Origin: CAVPDA01 sp963702495
GTDB lineage: Bacteria; Pseudomonadota; Gammaproteobacteria; Burkholderiales; Rhodocyclaceae
Reading direction: 5' to 3'
Length of the DNA stretch: 64,000 nucleotides
Assembly (NCBI GenBank): GCA_963702495.1
Contig: CAVPDA010000001.1
Coordinates: forward strand, 1 to 64,000
Shown: positions 1 through 8,305 of the stretch, one piece after another
How the letters are laid out: each line of letters starts with the position of its first letter
Position numbering within the stretch: the stretch's first letter is position 1
The notes under the pieces: model-generated
Told to the model about the DNA's origin: nothing
What the model saw: the letters and a program-made list of their open reading frames with translations, nothing else
Databases searched by the model: none
Position numbers and translations under genes: made by a program

Positions 1-2
1 AG

Positions 3-434
3 ATCCAGAGCTGGCACCGGGAGCACGAGGCCAGCACGAAGCTGGCGCAGATTCCGGGTATCGGTCCGATCACGGCCAGTGCCCTGGTGGCCTCGATCGG
101 GGATGCGAAGAGCTTCGAGAATGGACGGCAGCTCGCGGCTTGGCTGGGGCTGGTACCCCGGCAGCACTCCAGTGGCGGCAAGCAGGTGCTGCTGGGCATC
201 AGCAAGCGCGGCGACACGTACCTGCGCACGCTGTTGATCCACGGTGCCCGAGCGGTGATCCGGGTGGCCGAGGGCAAGGCCGGACACGCGGACAGCTGGC
301 TCGCGCGGCTGATGGGCCGGCGCAACAAGAACGTGGCGGCGGTGGCGCTGGCGAACAAGAACGCCCGCACCGTCTGGGCGCTGCTGGCGCACGGCCGGGC
401 CTATGAGGCTGACTATGAACCCGCAGCGGCATAA
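3..434 (+). CDS. IS110-family transposase (recombinase), 3' part
   Basis: The reading frame is open from the window edge, so only about 143 C-terminal residues are visible. They match the transposase_20 domain of IS110-family DEDD/serine transposases. An Ile-Pro-Gly-Ile-Gly-Pro-Ile-Thr helix-hairpin-like segment is followed by SFENGRQLAAWLGLVP and then QHSSGGK, which holds the conserved serine region, and by the LLGISKRGD and YLRTLLIHGARAV stretches. The N-terminal RuvC-like DEDD domain must lie upstream of the window. These enzymes move the element through a circular intermediate, guided by an RNA from the element's own noncoding end. The visible part has no stop or frameshift. Confidence 0.85.
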   Translation: MQSWHREHEASTKLAQIPGIGPITASALVASIGDAKSFENGRQLAAWLGLVPRQHSSGGKQVLLGISKRGDTYLRTLLIHGARAVIRVAEGKAGHADSWLARLMGRRNKNVAAVALANKNARTVWALLAHGRAYEADYEPAAA

Positions 435-756
435 ACACGGGTTGCCCACAGGCGCTCGCTCGCCAGCGTGAGAGGCGCGCTCGCGAGCGCCTGTGGACAA
501 CCCTGCGACATCGCAGCACAACGGCACAGGTTTCGTAGAGGAGGAACTCCACCGATTGTTCAGGCAATCATGACGTGATGGCAGGATAGGTCAGTCCGTG
601 GTCGAGCAAACCTGATAGCAGTCTTGCGCCTCGAGCGCGCCCGACTGATGAGGACCCGACCAGCGTATTCCATCAGGGACAAGAGGCTGCGGCCTCGATC
701 GAGAGTCCGGATCTATGGCTGCAATCTCTACCTTCTTACCGTCATCGATTGAGTGC
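435..756 (+). ncRNA. candidate bridge RNA / seekRNA region of the IS110-type element
   Basis: This noncoding stretch of about 320 bases directly follows the transposase stop. In IS1111-type members of the IS110 family, the RNA that pairs with target and donor DNA is encoded in the noncoding end downstream of the transposase gene. Size and position here fit that. The region opens with a long hairpin (439-503) and keeps further structured GC-rich sequence. The RNA ends and guide loops were not determined, so this is a positional and structural inference. Confidence 0.4.
439..503. repeat. 21-bp inverted repeat (hairpin) after the IS110 transposase
   Basis: The arms 439-459 and 483-503 are complementary at 20 of 21 positions, with a 23-base loop. 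It lies five bases after the transposase stop. It could end the transposase transcript or form the first stem of the element's guide RNA. Confidence 0.7.
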
Positions 757-781
757 TTGACATACCGGGGCGACCATCTAT

Positions 782-1609
782 GTGGGTGCGCGCATCCTCG
801 ATGCAGCCGAAGCGCTCGGGGAAGTCGGGGCGGTATTTGAGCGTCTTGAACTGGGCTTCCGAGTACGGATTGTCGTCCGAGACGTAGGGCCGGCTGTGGG
901 TCCGGGCGACCTCCAGATCGACGAGCAGGGCGGCCACGGGTTTGCTTCGCATGCTGGAGCCGCGGTCGGCGTGCAGGGTGAGCGTGCCGGGGGCGATGTG
1001 ATGCTTGGCCACGGTGTCGGCGATCAATTGTTCGGCAAGGAGTGCGCTCTCGCGCGGGGCGATCATCCAGCCCACGACATAGCGGCTGAAGATATCCAGG
1101 ATCACATAGAGGTAGAAGTAGCTCCACTTCACCGGGCCCTTCAACTTGGTGATGTCCCAACTCCAGACCTCGTTGGGCCGCACGGCCAGCAGCTCGGGGG
1201 CGCTGTAGGCCGGATGAACGCGCTGATTGCGTCGTTCGCCCGATTGTCCTGCACCGGTCAGCAGCCGGTACATGGTGCGCACCGAGCCCAGGTAGCGGCC
1301 CTCATCGAGCAGCGTGGCGTAAATCGTGCGCGGGGCGCAATCGGCAAAGCGCTCGCTGTTGAGTACCTCCAGCAGGGTGTCCCGTTCGAGTTCGCTGAGC
1401 GCCAGTGGGGCGCCCGGCCGCGGTGCCGGCGGCGGGCTGCCTTGTTCGAGTTGGCGGCGCCGGGCGTCTTCAAGATAGACCCCGCTGCGATTGAGCGCCA
1501 AGGCCAGGCACGCCGGCGCCAGCCCGACGTCGGGCGCCAGTTCGTTGAGCGCGCCCATCACGATTTCTCGTCCAGGTCCTCGGCCGTGGGCAAGCCCAGC
1601 AAGCCGCAC
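782..1609 (-). pseudogene. IS3-family transposase OrfB (integrase), 3'-truncated
   Basis: This is a DDE integrase of the rve type. It begins at a GTG (1609) or is entered by frameshifting from orfA. An N-terminal HTH_21-like region is followed by the catalytic core: WSWDITKL carries the first aspartate, LHADRGSSM the second, and the segment NPYSEAQFKTLKYRP holds the glutamate. Homology ends at FGCIEDARTH near 782. The protein then runs into unrelated sequence and stops at 728, so the C-terminal part that follows the glutamate helix is lost. The cause is replacement of the IS3 right end by the IS110-type element. Confidence 0.85.
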
Positions 1610-2049
1610 AGTTTTTTTTGGACCTCGATGATGGTGTGGGCCTGGGCGAGCTTGCGGCGCAGACGCTCGTTATCCTTGGTGAGATCGGCCACGCGCCGGG
1701 CGTCGGCAAGCGCGGGGTCGGCCTTGCGCCCACGCTTTTGCGGGGCCATCGCCGCGACTTCGGCGGCTTCGCGCTGCTTGCGCCAAGTGGTGAGATTGGA
1801 CGAATAGATGCCCTCGCGCCGCAACAGTGCCCCGATCTGTCCGGGCGCGGTGCAGCGCTCCGCCTCGGCCAGGATGCGTCGCTTCTGGCTGGCGGAGAAC
1901 TGCCGCCGCTTTGCCGTGGCAGCGACCTCCGGATCGGGCGGCGGCGCGCTGGATGACGCGCCTCCAGTCGCCCTACGGGTTCCTTCCAGCGCGTCATCCA
2001 GCGCCACAGCGTCCTGTCCGTGCATCATCGTCTTCATCTGATCCGTCAT
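1558..2049 (-). CDS. IS3-family transposase OrfA
   Basis: The product has 163 residues. Residues about 50-95 (RRQFSASQKRRILAEAERC, then GQIGALLRREGIYSSNLTTW) form the IS3 OrfA helix-turn-helix that binds the element ends. Residues about 125-150 form a leucine-zipper-like coil (LTKDNERLRRKLAQAHTIIE). The frame overlaps orfB by about 50 bases, and the overlap contains a run of eight A on the coding strand, so an OrfAB fusion by frameshifting is expected. The gene is intact. Confidence 0.85.
   Translation of the reverse strand: MTDQMKTMMHGQDAVALDDALEGTRRATGGASSSAPPPDPEVAATAKRRQFSASQKRRILAEAERCTAPGQIGALLRREGIYSSNLTTWRKQREAAEVAAMAPQKRGRKADPALADARRVADLTKDNERLRRKLAQAHTIIEVQKKLCGLLGLPTAEDLDEKS
1612..1619 (-). 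other. A8 slippery site for programmed -1 frameshift orfA to orfB
   Basis: On the minus strand orfA reads CAA AAA AAA CTG across eight A. Slipping back one base continues as ACT and then the orfB frame. The position inside the orfA/orfB overlap is as expected for IS3 elements, which make OrfAB transposase this way. Frames were checked by hand; slippage itself is inferred. Confidence 0.6.
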
Positions 2050-2119
2050 GATCCAAACCTACCTCTCTACTCTAATTACACGAAGGTAGGTGTCTCACTT
2101 CATATTGGCACAGGGGGCA

Positions 2120-3504
2120 TCGACATTGACCGCCGCGCGCGGGGAGAACGTGCTGCCGGTGAGCTGATCGCGTTCGAGATAGCCGCCCAGGTTGAAGCGC
2201 AGCCGCTCGATGGGCTTGTACTCGACATTGGCGAACAGCCGGGACGCGGTGCTTGACTCCTCACCGCCGAAGAAGGTTTGCGAGTCGATCCGGTCGTGAC
2301 GCGCACCGATCCCGGCGACGAGGCGCAGGCGGGGCGAGAAGACGTAGGTATCCTGAAGTTCGATGTCCGTTCTCTGCGCCTGCAGATCCTGGTTGGCCGT
2401 CGCGCACGCCCGCTGGGTGGCTGCCGGCCCCACTGCCCGGATCGCGCGGATAGCGCGCGCCGCCAGCGCGTTGTCGCGCGCTGACCCGCCGGTGGGAACC
2501 CGGCCGCTGGCGATGGTCCGGGCATAGGCCGGGTTCGCCGCCCACATATCAAACAGTTCAGGCAGAAGCAACGCCGTCGGGATGCAGGTGGTCCAGTCCT
2601 GATCGATCGTTGCGCTCGAGAAGTTGGCCCGCAACTGGATTTCGTGCGCGGCGGAGGGCGCGAAATTCCAGGTCGCGCCGACGTAATAGTCCTCGATGTC
2701 CTGGTCCGGAAAGCTTGTTTGAAACGCATCCGCGAAGGGCACTTCCTTTGTGCCGGCGACGGCCCCGCCCGTGATGTCCAGCGTGCTGCTCTCGGTGAGC
2801 GGGGTAACCGAGCGCAGGTACAGCCGTGTGAGGCGTGTGCTGTCATGGGGCTCGGCAACCCGCGGGAGCGCGTCGTAGCCCGTGTCCCGCTCGCTGTTCA
2901 GGCTCGCCCTGACCTGGCTTGAACCGATGCGGCCGGCGGCACTGACGTTGGCATTCAGCGTCCCGAGGCTGCCGGCGGTGATGCGCGCGCTGAAGCGCGG
3001 AACATCCGCGGGGTGCTTCGTGATGATGTTGATGACGGCGAGCATCGAGTTGGGGCCGTAAGCGACCGAGTTGGTGCCCCGCGTCACCTCGATGCGCTCG
3101 ATGTCGTCGATGGCGACCGGGATCTCCTTCCAATCGACCCGCGCGAGGCCCGGCCGGTAGATCGACACCCCGTCCACCAGCACATTCATGCGCCGCGGCA
3201 CCAGGATGTTGGTGCCGTGGTAGTTCACGCGGTAATCGTTGCCCGTGGCGTGGGTGATGGCCATGCCTGGCACCAGCCGCAGGGCATCGATCAGGTTGCG
3301 GATGCCGAAGGCTTGGAGCATTCCGGCGGTGATGACGGTGACCGCTGCCGGCACGTCGGCGGCGGACTGGCGAAGGCGCGCCGGAGTCAACACGATCGGA
3401 TAGGCGCCGGCGGCATCGTCGTCCAGCGAGCCGTTCTGGGCGTAGGCACGGGGCAGGCAGACGGCGGCCAGCGCAGTCGCAAGACAGATCGCATAGCGGT
3501 TCAT
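2120..3504 (-). pseudogene. TonB-dependent receptor, truncated by the IS3 element
   Basis: The N-terminus has a signal peptide (residues 1-22, ending AYAQ). It is followed by a TonB plug domain (about 35-160) with PAAVTVITAGML, then IDALRLVPGMAI, and IERIEVTRGTNSVAYGPNS. Part of a beta barrel comes next. Reading stops after about 465 residues, where the last codons come from the IS3 end, while such receptors usually have 620-750. The C-terminal strands, including the final strand needed for outer-membrane assembly, are missing, so a working receptor is unlikely. The gene follows the CPBP protease gene by 16 bases and is the last of a three-gene minus-strand operon. The ligand cannot be read from the sequence. 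Confidence 0.85.
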
Positions 3505-3520
3505 GGGAAGGCCTCAAGTC

Positions 3521-4378
3521 TCAGCTCTGAAGGCGTGGGTAGGTGAATCCGAAGAAGTGAACTGCGTTCACCGCGAGATGCGTGAGGATCGCGGCCTCGA
3601 CGCGGCGGGTTGCCGCGTAAGCCGCGGCGTATCCGAGGCCTGCCGCGCTGGCCAGAACGGCATAGGGCAGCCCCCCTGCCGCGTGGGCGGCGCCGAAGGC
3701 GAGGGCGGCTGCGGCGGGCGGCAGCCAGCGAAGTGCGGACCGTGTGGCAAGCAGGCGATGCAAGGGCTCCTGGACGAAGGCCGAGAAGAAGGCCGTCTCG
3801 GGGATGCACGTGAAAAGCAGATTGGTCGCCGCCCAGACCGGTGCCGCCGTCGGCAGCTTCGGGGCGACGCCGAAGTAGCCGATGCAGACCCCTGCCGTTG
3901 CCACGATGGCCGCCGTGGCGGCGGCACAGAAGGCGGCCGTGCGCAGCACCAGCCCCCATTCACCGCAATCCCGGACACGCTGCGCCACGGTGGCGAGAAT
4001 CAGCAGCCCGGCGCCCCCTTTGTCGAGATTCAGATACTGGGTGTACGGCGCCGCGTCGGGCGTGAATCGCGCCGCTTCGATCACGATTTGGTTGTTGAAG
4101 CCGGGGACCACGTGCAGGGCGAGCGCCAGCGCGAGGCCGGCGGCCAGGACCAGGCAGGCGCCACGCACGGGCCCGCCGGCCGATTGCGCCCGCCCCAACA
4201 GCGCCCAGAGGATCGCCAGGGCCGCGCCGCCGCTCCAGGTCAGCGCGCCGCTGACGAGCCCGGCGGCTAGGGCGGCGAGGAATACCGGAATCCAAGCATC
4301 GAGCGCCCGGCCGCGCCATTTCAGTGCCGGCAACCAGACGGCGAGGATCGCGCCGGCCAGCAGCACATAGGGCGTCAT
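3521..4378 (-). CDS. CPBP-family intramembrane protease (CAAX/Abi type)
   Basis: The product has 285 residues with about eight hydrophobic segments. The C-terminal half carries the family motifs in order: a glutamate motif in IPETAFFSAFVQEPLHR (residues about 190-210), FGAAHAAGG with the first conserved histidine, and ILTHLAVNAVHFFGF with the last. The usual EExxxR is reduced to a single glutamate followed by T, a variant seen in some CPBP branches. Members act in the inner membrane, and bacterial substrates are mostly unknown. The gene starts 7 bases after the response regulator and ends 16 bases before the TonB receptor, so the three are probably co-transcribed. Confidence 0.8.
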   Translation of the reverse strand: MTPYVLLAGAILAVWLPALKWRGRALDAWIPVFLAALAAGLVSGALTWSGGAALAILWALLGRAQSAGGPVRGACLVLAAGLALALALHVVPGFNNQIVIEAARFTPDAAPYTQYLNLDKGGAGLLILATVAQRVRDCGEWGLVLRTAAFCAAATAAIVATAGVCIGYFGVAPKLPTAAPVWAATNLLFTCIPETAFFSAFVQEPLHRLLATRSALRWLPPAAAALAFGAAHAAGGLPYAVLASAAGLGYAAAYAATRRVEAAILTHLAVNAVHFFGFTYPRLQS

Positions 4379-4385
4379 GCAAGGC

Positions 4386-5027
4386 TCAGGGCTCGACGAG
4401 CCTGTGCTTGACTGCGAGAAGCGCCAAGTCAGCCGGGCGATGTACGCCCAGCTTGTCTTTGATTGTCTGGCTGATGTTGCTGATCGTCTTGACGGACAGG
4501 CTCATCTGCTGGGCGATCTCGACATTGGTCAGGCCCTTGGCGATGTAGCAGAGGACCTGCAGTTCGCGCTCGTCGAGCTTTGCCTGCGGCGAATCGCCCC
4601 CGCGCACTGCGATGACCGCCATGCGCTCTTGCACGTCGGGCAGCCAGTAGGTCTTGCCCTCGGCCGCTGATCGAATCGCCGTTGCGAGGGTCTCCGGCGG
4701 ACTGCTCTTGGTGATGAAGGCAAGCCCGCCGATGCGGTAGGCCTCCTTGATGAATCCGTCCGTGTCGTACTGGCTGCAAAAAACGATCCGCGTCGTGGGG
4801 TCGCGCTGGAGCAGTTCGCGGGCGATGTCGAGTCCGGTGGGCATCTGATCGCCGAATCGGATGTCGAGCACGACCACATCGGGGCGCTCGGCGAGCGTCT
4901 GCGCCACCACTTGGTGGGGATCGGTCACCTGAGCCACAACCTGGATGCCGAGAGCCGTGAGAGCCGTGCTCAGCGAGCCGACCAGCAGGGCATGGTCATC
5001 GGCAATGAGAACGCGGAGGGGAGTCAT
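4386..5027 (-). CDS. NarL/FixJ-type response regulator
   Basis: The product has 213 residues. The receiver domain (about 4-125) has the acidic pair D10/D11, the phosphorylated aspartate D55 in VVVLDIRFGD, and the lysine in FITKS. The output domain is a LuxR-type HTH (about 150-205) with LDERELQVLCYIAKG, then TNVEIAQQM and SVKTISNI. It heads the operon with the CPBP protease and the broken TonB receptor, so it probably controls them or answers a related envelope signal. No sensor kinase is next to it, so the partner must be elsewhere. Confidence 0.9.
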   Translation of the reverse strand: MTPLRVLIADDHALLVGSLSTALTALGIQVVAQVTDPHQVVAQTLAERPDVVVLDIRFGDQMPTGLDIARELLQRDPTTRIVFCSQYDTDGFIKEAYRIGGLAFITKSSPPETLATAIRSAAEGKTYWLPDVQERMAVIAVRGGDSPQAKLDERELQVLCYIAKGLTNVEIAQQMSLSVKTISNISQTIKDKLGVHRPADLALLAVKHRLVEP

Positions 5028-5580
5028 TGAAGGCAGCGCTATGTCATCGGATGACCGCCGATTCTAAACCCTCCGGCTCCATCCTGGAGGATGAGTATCA
5101 CTCTTCTGCAACGCACGTAAGATAACATCCGAACAGTGCAGAACGCTATCCGTGACACGCAATCTTGTTACTCTAAGATAGCAGTCATAGGGTGATTGTT
5201 AGGGAACCGCGGACCGCACGGTACGTGGCGCCCAGCCCGATGGGATTATGACAAGGTGCAGCGGAGGGGTTGACTTCGGGGTGAAACAGGTTTGAAATCC
5301 GGGCGGTGGCGTGGAGGACACTCCGACACGGGAACAGGCGAAGGGCCTTTTTTTTGGATAGCCATAGTGCGCATAATCTGTATTATGTCCAATTGTGTTC
5401 AGATCCGACGCGCGGCAGTTCGGGGAATGCACGAATCTTCCGTGGCACCGCCTCACGCAAAGCTGCGTGTAGTATTCCAGTTCCGGTAGGAGCTGCGGTC
5501 TGCCCCACCGAAGCTGGACCCACGCACGCTGCGCAGGCATCAGCAGCAGGACGATCCGTTCCATGGAAGGAGGCACGCAA
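5028..5580. other. 553-base intergenic region between the regulator and gltA
   Basis: No convincing gene lies here. It must hold the divergent promoters of the response regulator operon and citrate synthase. It is more AT-rich than its surroundings around 5100-5190 and 5350-5400. TTGGAT (about 5353) and TATTAT (about 5381) are possible promoter boxes for gltA, but their spacing is poor. A T-run near 5350 follows a weakly paired GC segment. No known riboswitch was recognised. Confidence 0.4.
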
Positions 5581-6912
5581 ATGCAGCGCAGGCATTCCGA
5601 TCTTGCGATCGTCGCGGCCGTCTCGGGCGAGACGGCAACCATCAGCTTTGCCGACGGAACGCGCTACGACTTGCCCGTACTCGCCGGCACGCACGGCCCG
5701 AAGGTGGTCGACATCCGTCGCCTGTACGCCGAGACCGGCTACCTCGCCTATGACCCGGGTTTCCTGTCCACCGCCAGTTGCGATTCGGCCATCACCTTCA
5801 TCGACGGCGAACGCGGCATCCTGTTGCACCGGGGCTATCCGATCGAGGATCTGGCGGCTCAGGCCGGCTTCCTGGAGTTCGCGCACCTGCTCCTCGATGG
5901 CAAGCTGCCGAACCGGGGGGAACTCCAAGCCTTGGAGCACGTGATCGGCCACCACAACATGGTGCACGAGCAGTTCAAGCGGTTCTTCGAGGGCTTTCGG
6001 CGGGACGCACATCCCATGGCGGTGATGGTCGGTACCGTGGGCGCACTCAGCGCCTTCTATCACGACAATCTCGACATCAACGACCCCCAGGCGCGCATGG
6101 TGGCGACCCATCGCATGATCGCCAAGATGCCGACGATTTGCGCCATGGCGCTGAAGTATTCCCAGGGCAAGCCCTTCATGTATCCGCGCAATGACCTGGA
6201 CTACGCGTCGAATTTCCTGCAGATGTGCTTCGGGATCCCTTCCGAAGAGTACGCGGTGAATCCGGTGCTGACGCGAGCCATCAACCGCTTTCTCGTCCTG
6301 CACGGCGACCACGAGCAGAATGCTTCGACGTTGACGGTGCGCATCGCCGGATCGAGCCATGCTAATCCGTATGCCTGCGTTGCGGCCGGCATCGCCGCCC
6401 TGTGGGGCCCAGGCCACGGCGGCGCCAACGAGGCGGTGGTGAACATGCTGCGGGAGATCGGCAGCAAGCAACGCATCGGACAGTACATCAAGCGCGCCAA
6501 GGACAAGGACGATCCGTTCCGCCTCGTCGGCTTCGGCCACCGGGTATACAAGCACTACGATCCGCGGGCCGCGATCCTGCGAGAATCCTGCCACGAGGTG
6601 CTGGCGGAACTGGGCCGGAAGGAGGAGCCGCTGTTCGACCTGGCTCTGGAACTGGAGCGCATCGCCCTCGAGGATGAGTATTTCGTCCAGCGCAAGTTGT
6701 TCCCGAACGTGGACTACTATTCGGGCATCATGCTGCGCGCGATGGGTTTTCCGACGGCCATGTTTCCCGCCCTGTTCGCGGTCGGCCGCACCGTCGGCTG
6801 GATCTCCCAGTGGAAAGAGATGATCGAAGGGCAGGATCATCACATCAGCCGGCCGCGCCAGCGCTACACCGGCGAGCCGATCCGATCCTACGTCCCCTTG
6901 GCGGAACGCTGA
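5581..6912 (+). CDS. gltA: Citrate synthase (type II)
   Basis: The product has 443 residues and condenses acetyl-CoA with oxaloacetate to start the TCA cycle. It has the usual features of Gram-negative hexameric enzymes: GYPIEDLAAQAGFLE, the catalytic-histidine segments LHGDHEQNASTLTVR and LWGPGHGGANEAV, GFGHRVYKHYDPRA, and the closing segment near QWKEMIEGQDHHISRPRQ. An upstream in-frame ATG exists at 5563. The Shine-Dalgarno sequence GGAAGGAGG lies at 5567-5575, between the two starts and five bases before 5581, so 5581 is chosen. The gene stands alone, with a 106-base gap to the next one. Confidence 0.95.
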   Translation: MQRRHSDLAIVAAVSGETATISFADGTRYDLPVLAGTHGPKVVDIRRLYAETGYLAYDPGFLSTASCDSAITFIDGERGILLHRGYPIEDLAAQAGFLEFAHLLLDGKLPNRGELQALEHVIGHHNMVHEQFKRFFEGFRRDAHPMAVMVGTVGALSAFYHDNLDINDPQARMVATHRMIAKMPTICAMALKYSQGKPFMYPRNDLDYASNFLQMCFGIPSEEYAVNPVLTRAINRFLVLHGDHEQNASTLTVRIAGSSHANPYACVAAGIAALWGPGHGGANEAVVNMLREIGSKQRIGQYIKRAKDKDDPFRLVGFGHRVYKHYDPRAAILRESCHEVLAELGRKEEPLFDLALELERIALEDEYFVQRKLFPNVDYYSGIMLRAMGFPTAMFPALFAVGRTVGWISQWKEMIEGQDHHISRPRQRYTGEPIRSYVPLAER

Positions 6913-7018
6913 ACGCCGGCTGGCCGAACTCTTCCCAGACTCCAGCAAAGGGCGCATGCGCCCCGCGGATCGCAGTGCTTGTACACCCGGTGGCGAATTG
7001 CGCCACCCCCCGGCAGCC

Positions 7019-8302
7019 ATGAAAAGAAAGACCCACCTTCGTCCCTCCGACTTGCGCGGACTGAGCCTGTTGGCAATCGACGCCACCGCCGGCGTGACCG
7101 ATCTGGTGGAGGCCATGCACCACAACATCGTCCGCGTCCCGGGCGTCTTCGGTACGCCGGCGCAAGGCGCGACGCGGGGAATCACCGGGTTCGTGTACCG
7201 GAGCATCCGCGGGGTGACCCGATTGGTCGGAAGCGGAATCGACGCCCTCCTCGCCCGGATCGGGCCGATGCTCGAACGGGAGGGTTCCTCGCCTGCCCGC
7301 GAAGCCGTGGTGGCAGCGCTGAACGGGGTGCTGGGGGACTATCTGGCGGCCACCGACAATCCCCTGGCGATACCGATGCGCCTGCGCCGCGACGGACACC
7401 CGCTGGACCTAACCCGGGAGGCTCTGGCCGCTGCGATCCCGCAGCCCGGCGGCAAGCTGCTGGTGCTGGTTCACGGGCTGTGCATGAACGATCTGCAATG
7501 GCATCGGCAAGGGCACGGGCACGGCGCGGCGCTCGCCCGGGACCTGGGCTACACCCCCGTCTATCTGCACTACAACAGCGGCCGCCATATCTCGACCAAC
7601 GGGCGCGAATTTGCCTCCCTGCTCGAAACCCTGCTGCGCGAGTGGCCGGTGGCGGTAGAGGAACTGGTGATCCTGGCGCACAGCATGGGCGGTCTGGTGT
7701 CCCGCAGCGCCTTGCATTACGGGGGCGACGCCGGCCACGATTGGCCGCGACGCCTGGCCAAGCTTATCTTCGTCGGCACGCCGCACCACGGCGCGCCGCT
7801 CGAGCGTGGCGGCAACTGGATCGACATCCTTCTCGGCGTCAGCCCGTACACCGCACCTTTCGCCCGACTGGGAAAGATCCGCAGCGCCGGCATCACCGAT
7901 CTGCGCCACGGCAGCCTGCTGGACGAGGAGTGGCACGGGCGCGATCGCTTTCACCCCATACCCCACCGTCGGCCTGCGATGCCGCTGCCGGAAGGCGTGA
8001 ACTGCTACGCGATGGCCGCCACTAAGGGAAAGCGGCCAGACGACCTCGCCGGACGGATCCTGGGCGACGGAATCGTACCCGTCGCCAGCGCCCTTGGCCG
8101 TCACCAGGACCCTGCCCGGACCCTGTCCTTTCCCGAGTCGCGCCAATGGGTGGGCTGCGGCATGAACCACTGGGACCTGCTGAGCCGGCGCGAAGCCTAC
8201 GAGCAGATCCGGCGCTGGCTCGATCTCTCCGGCAAACCGGGCGATGTGGCACAAGCCGCGGACGAACGCGCCGGGGTTGGCGCGAGCGGGTACGGCATTT
8301 GA
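7019..8302 (+). CDS. Alpha/beta hydrolase (PGAP1/lipase-like)
   Basis: The product has 427 residues. An N-terminal region of about 130 residues precedes the hydrolase fold. LLVLVHGLCMNDLQWHR gives the oxyanion loop, ILAHSMGGLVSR the nucleophile serine, GDGIVPVASALG the probable acid, and MNHWDLL the probable histidine. This order fits lipases and triacylglycerol or GPI-type esterases that work on bulky lipids. The start at 7019 is chosen over upstream codons because homology-like sequence begins there. No clear signal peptide was seen. The gene converges on the MaoC-PTA gene with a 3-base gap. The substrate is unknown. Confidence 0.75.
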   Translation: MKRKTHLRPSDLRGLSLLAIDATAGVTDLVEAMHHNIVRVPGVFGTPAQGATRGITGFVYRSIRGVTRLVGSGIDALLARIGPMLEREGSSPAREAVVAALNGVLGDYLAATDNPLAIPMRLRRDGHPLDLTREALAAAIPQPGGKLLVLVHGLCMNDLQWHRQGHGHGAALARDLGYTPVYLHYNSGRHISTNGREFASLLETLLREWPVAVEELVILAHSMGGLVSRSALHYGGDAGHDWPRRLAKLIFVGTPHHGAPLERGGNWIDILLGVSPYTAPFARLGKIRSAGITDLRHGSLLDEEWHGRDRFHPIPHRRPAMPLPEGVNCYAMAATKGKRPDDLAGRILGDGIVPVASALGRHQDPARTLSFPESRQWVGCGMNHWDLLSRREAYEQIRRWLDLSGKPGDVAQAADERAGVGASGYGI

Positions 8303-8305
8303 GAA

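Larger units (their letters stand above)
1..781 (+). mobile_element. IS110/IS1111-type insertion sequence, right part only
   Basis: The element enters from the left edge with the 3' part of its transposase gene and continues as about 350 bases without a gene, up to a junction near 781 where IS3 coding sequence begins. A TTGACA box at 757-762, close to the right end, fits the -35 half of the junction promoter that IS110-family circles assemble when their ends join. That function is inferred from family knowledge. The left end lies outside the window and the exact right boundary was not fixed. Confidence 0.7.
782..2119 (-). mobile_element. IS3-family insertion sequence, right end lost
   Basis: The element is read on the minus strand. 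Its left terminus is placed at 2119, where the minus strand begins TGCCCCC, just upstream of orfA and exactly where the TonB receptor frame breaks. The two overlapping genes orfA and orfB are present, but orfB stops in mid-domain near 781, where IS110-derived sequence starts. The IS3 right end and its target duplication are therefore missing, and the copy cannot move on its own. Confidence 0.75.

Noticed and set aside
5270..5360. A glycine or cobalamin riboswitch in front of gltA
   Set aside because: Short matches to riboswitch-like words are present, but the conserved core order and stems could not be found.
5383..7206. A 607-codon open frame on the minus strand opposite citrate synthase
   Set aside because: It is a GC-rich antisense shadow of gltA with no recognisable motif or ribosome site; the plus strand carries a complete conserved enzyme.
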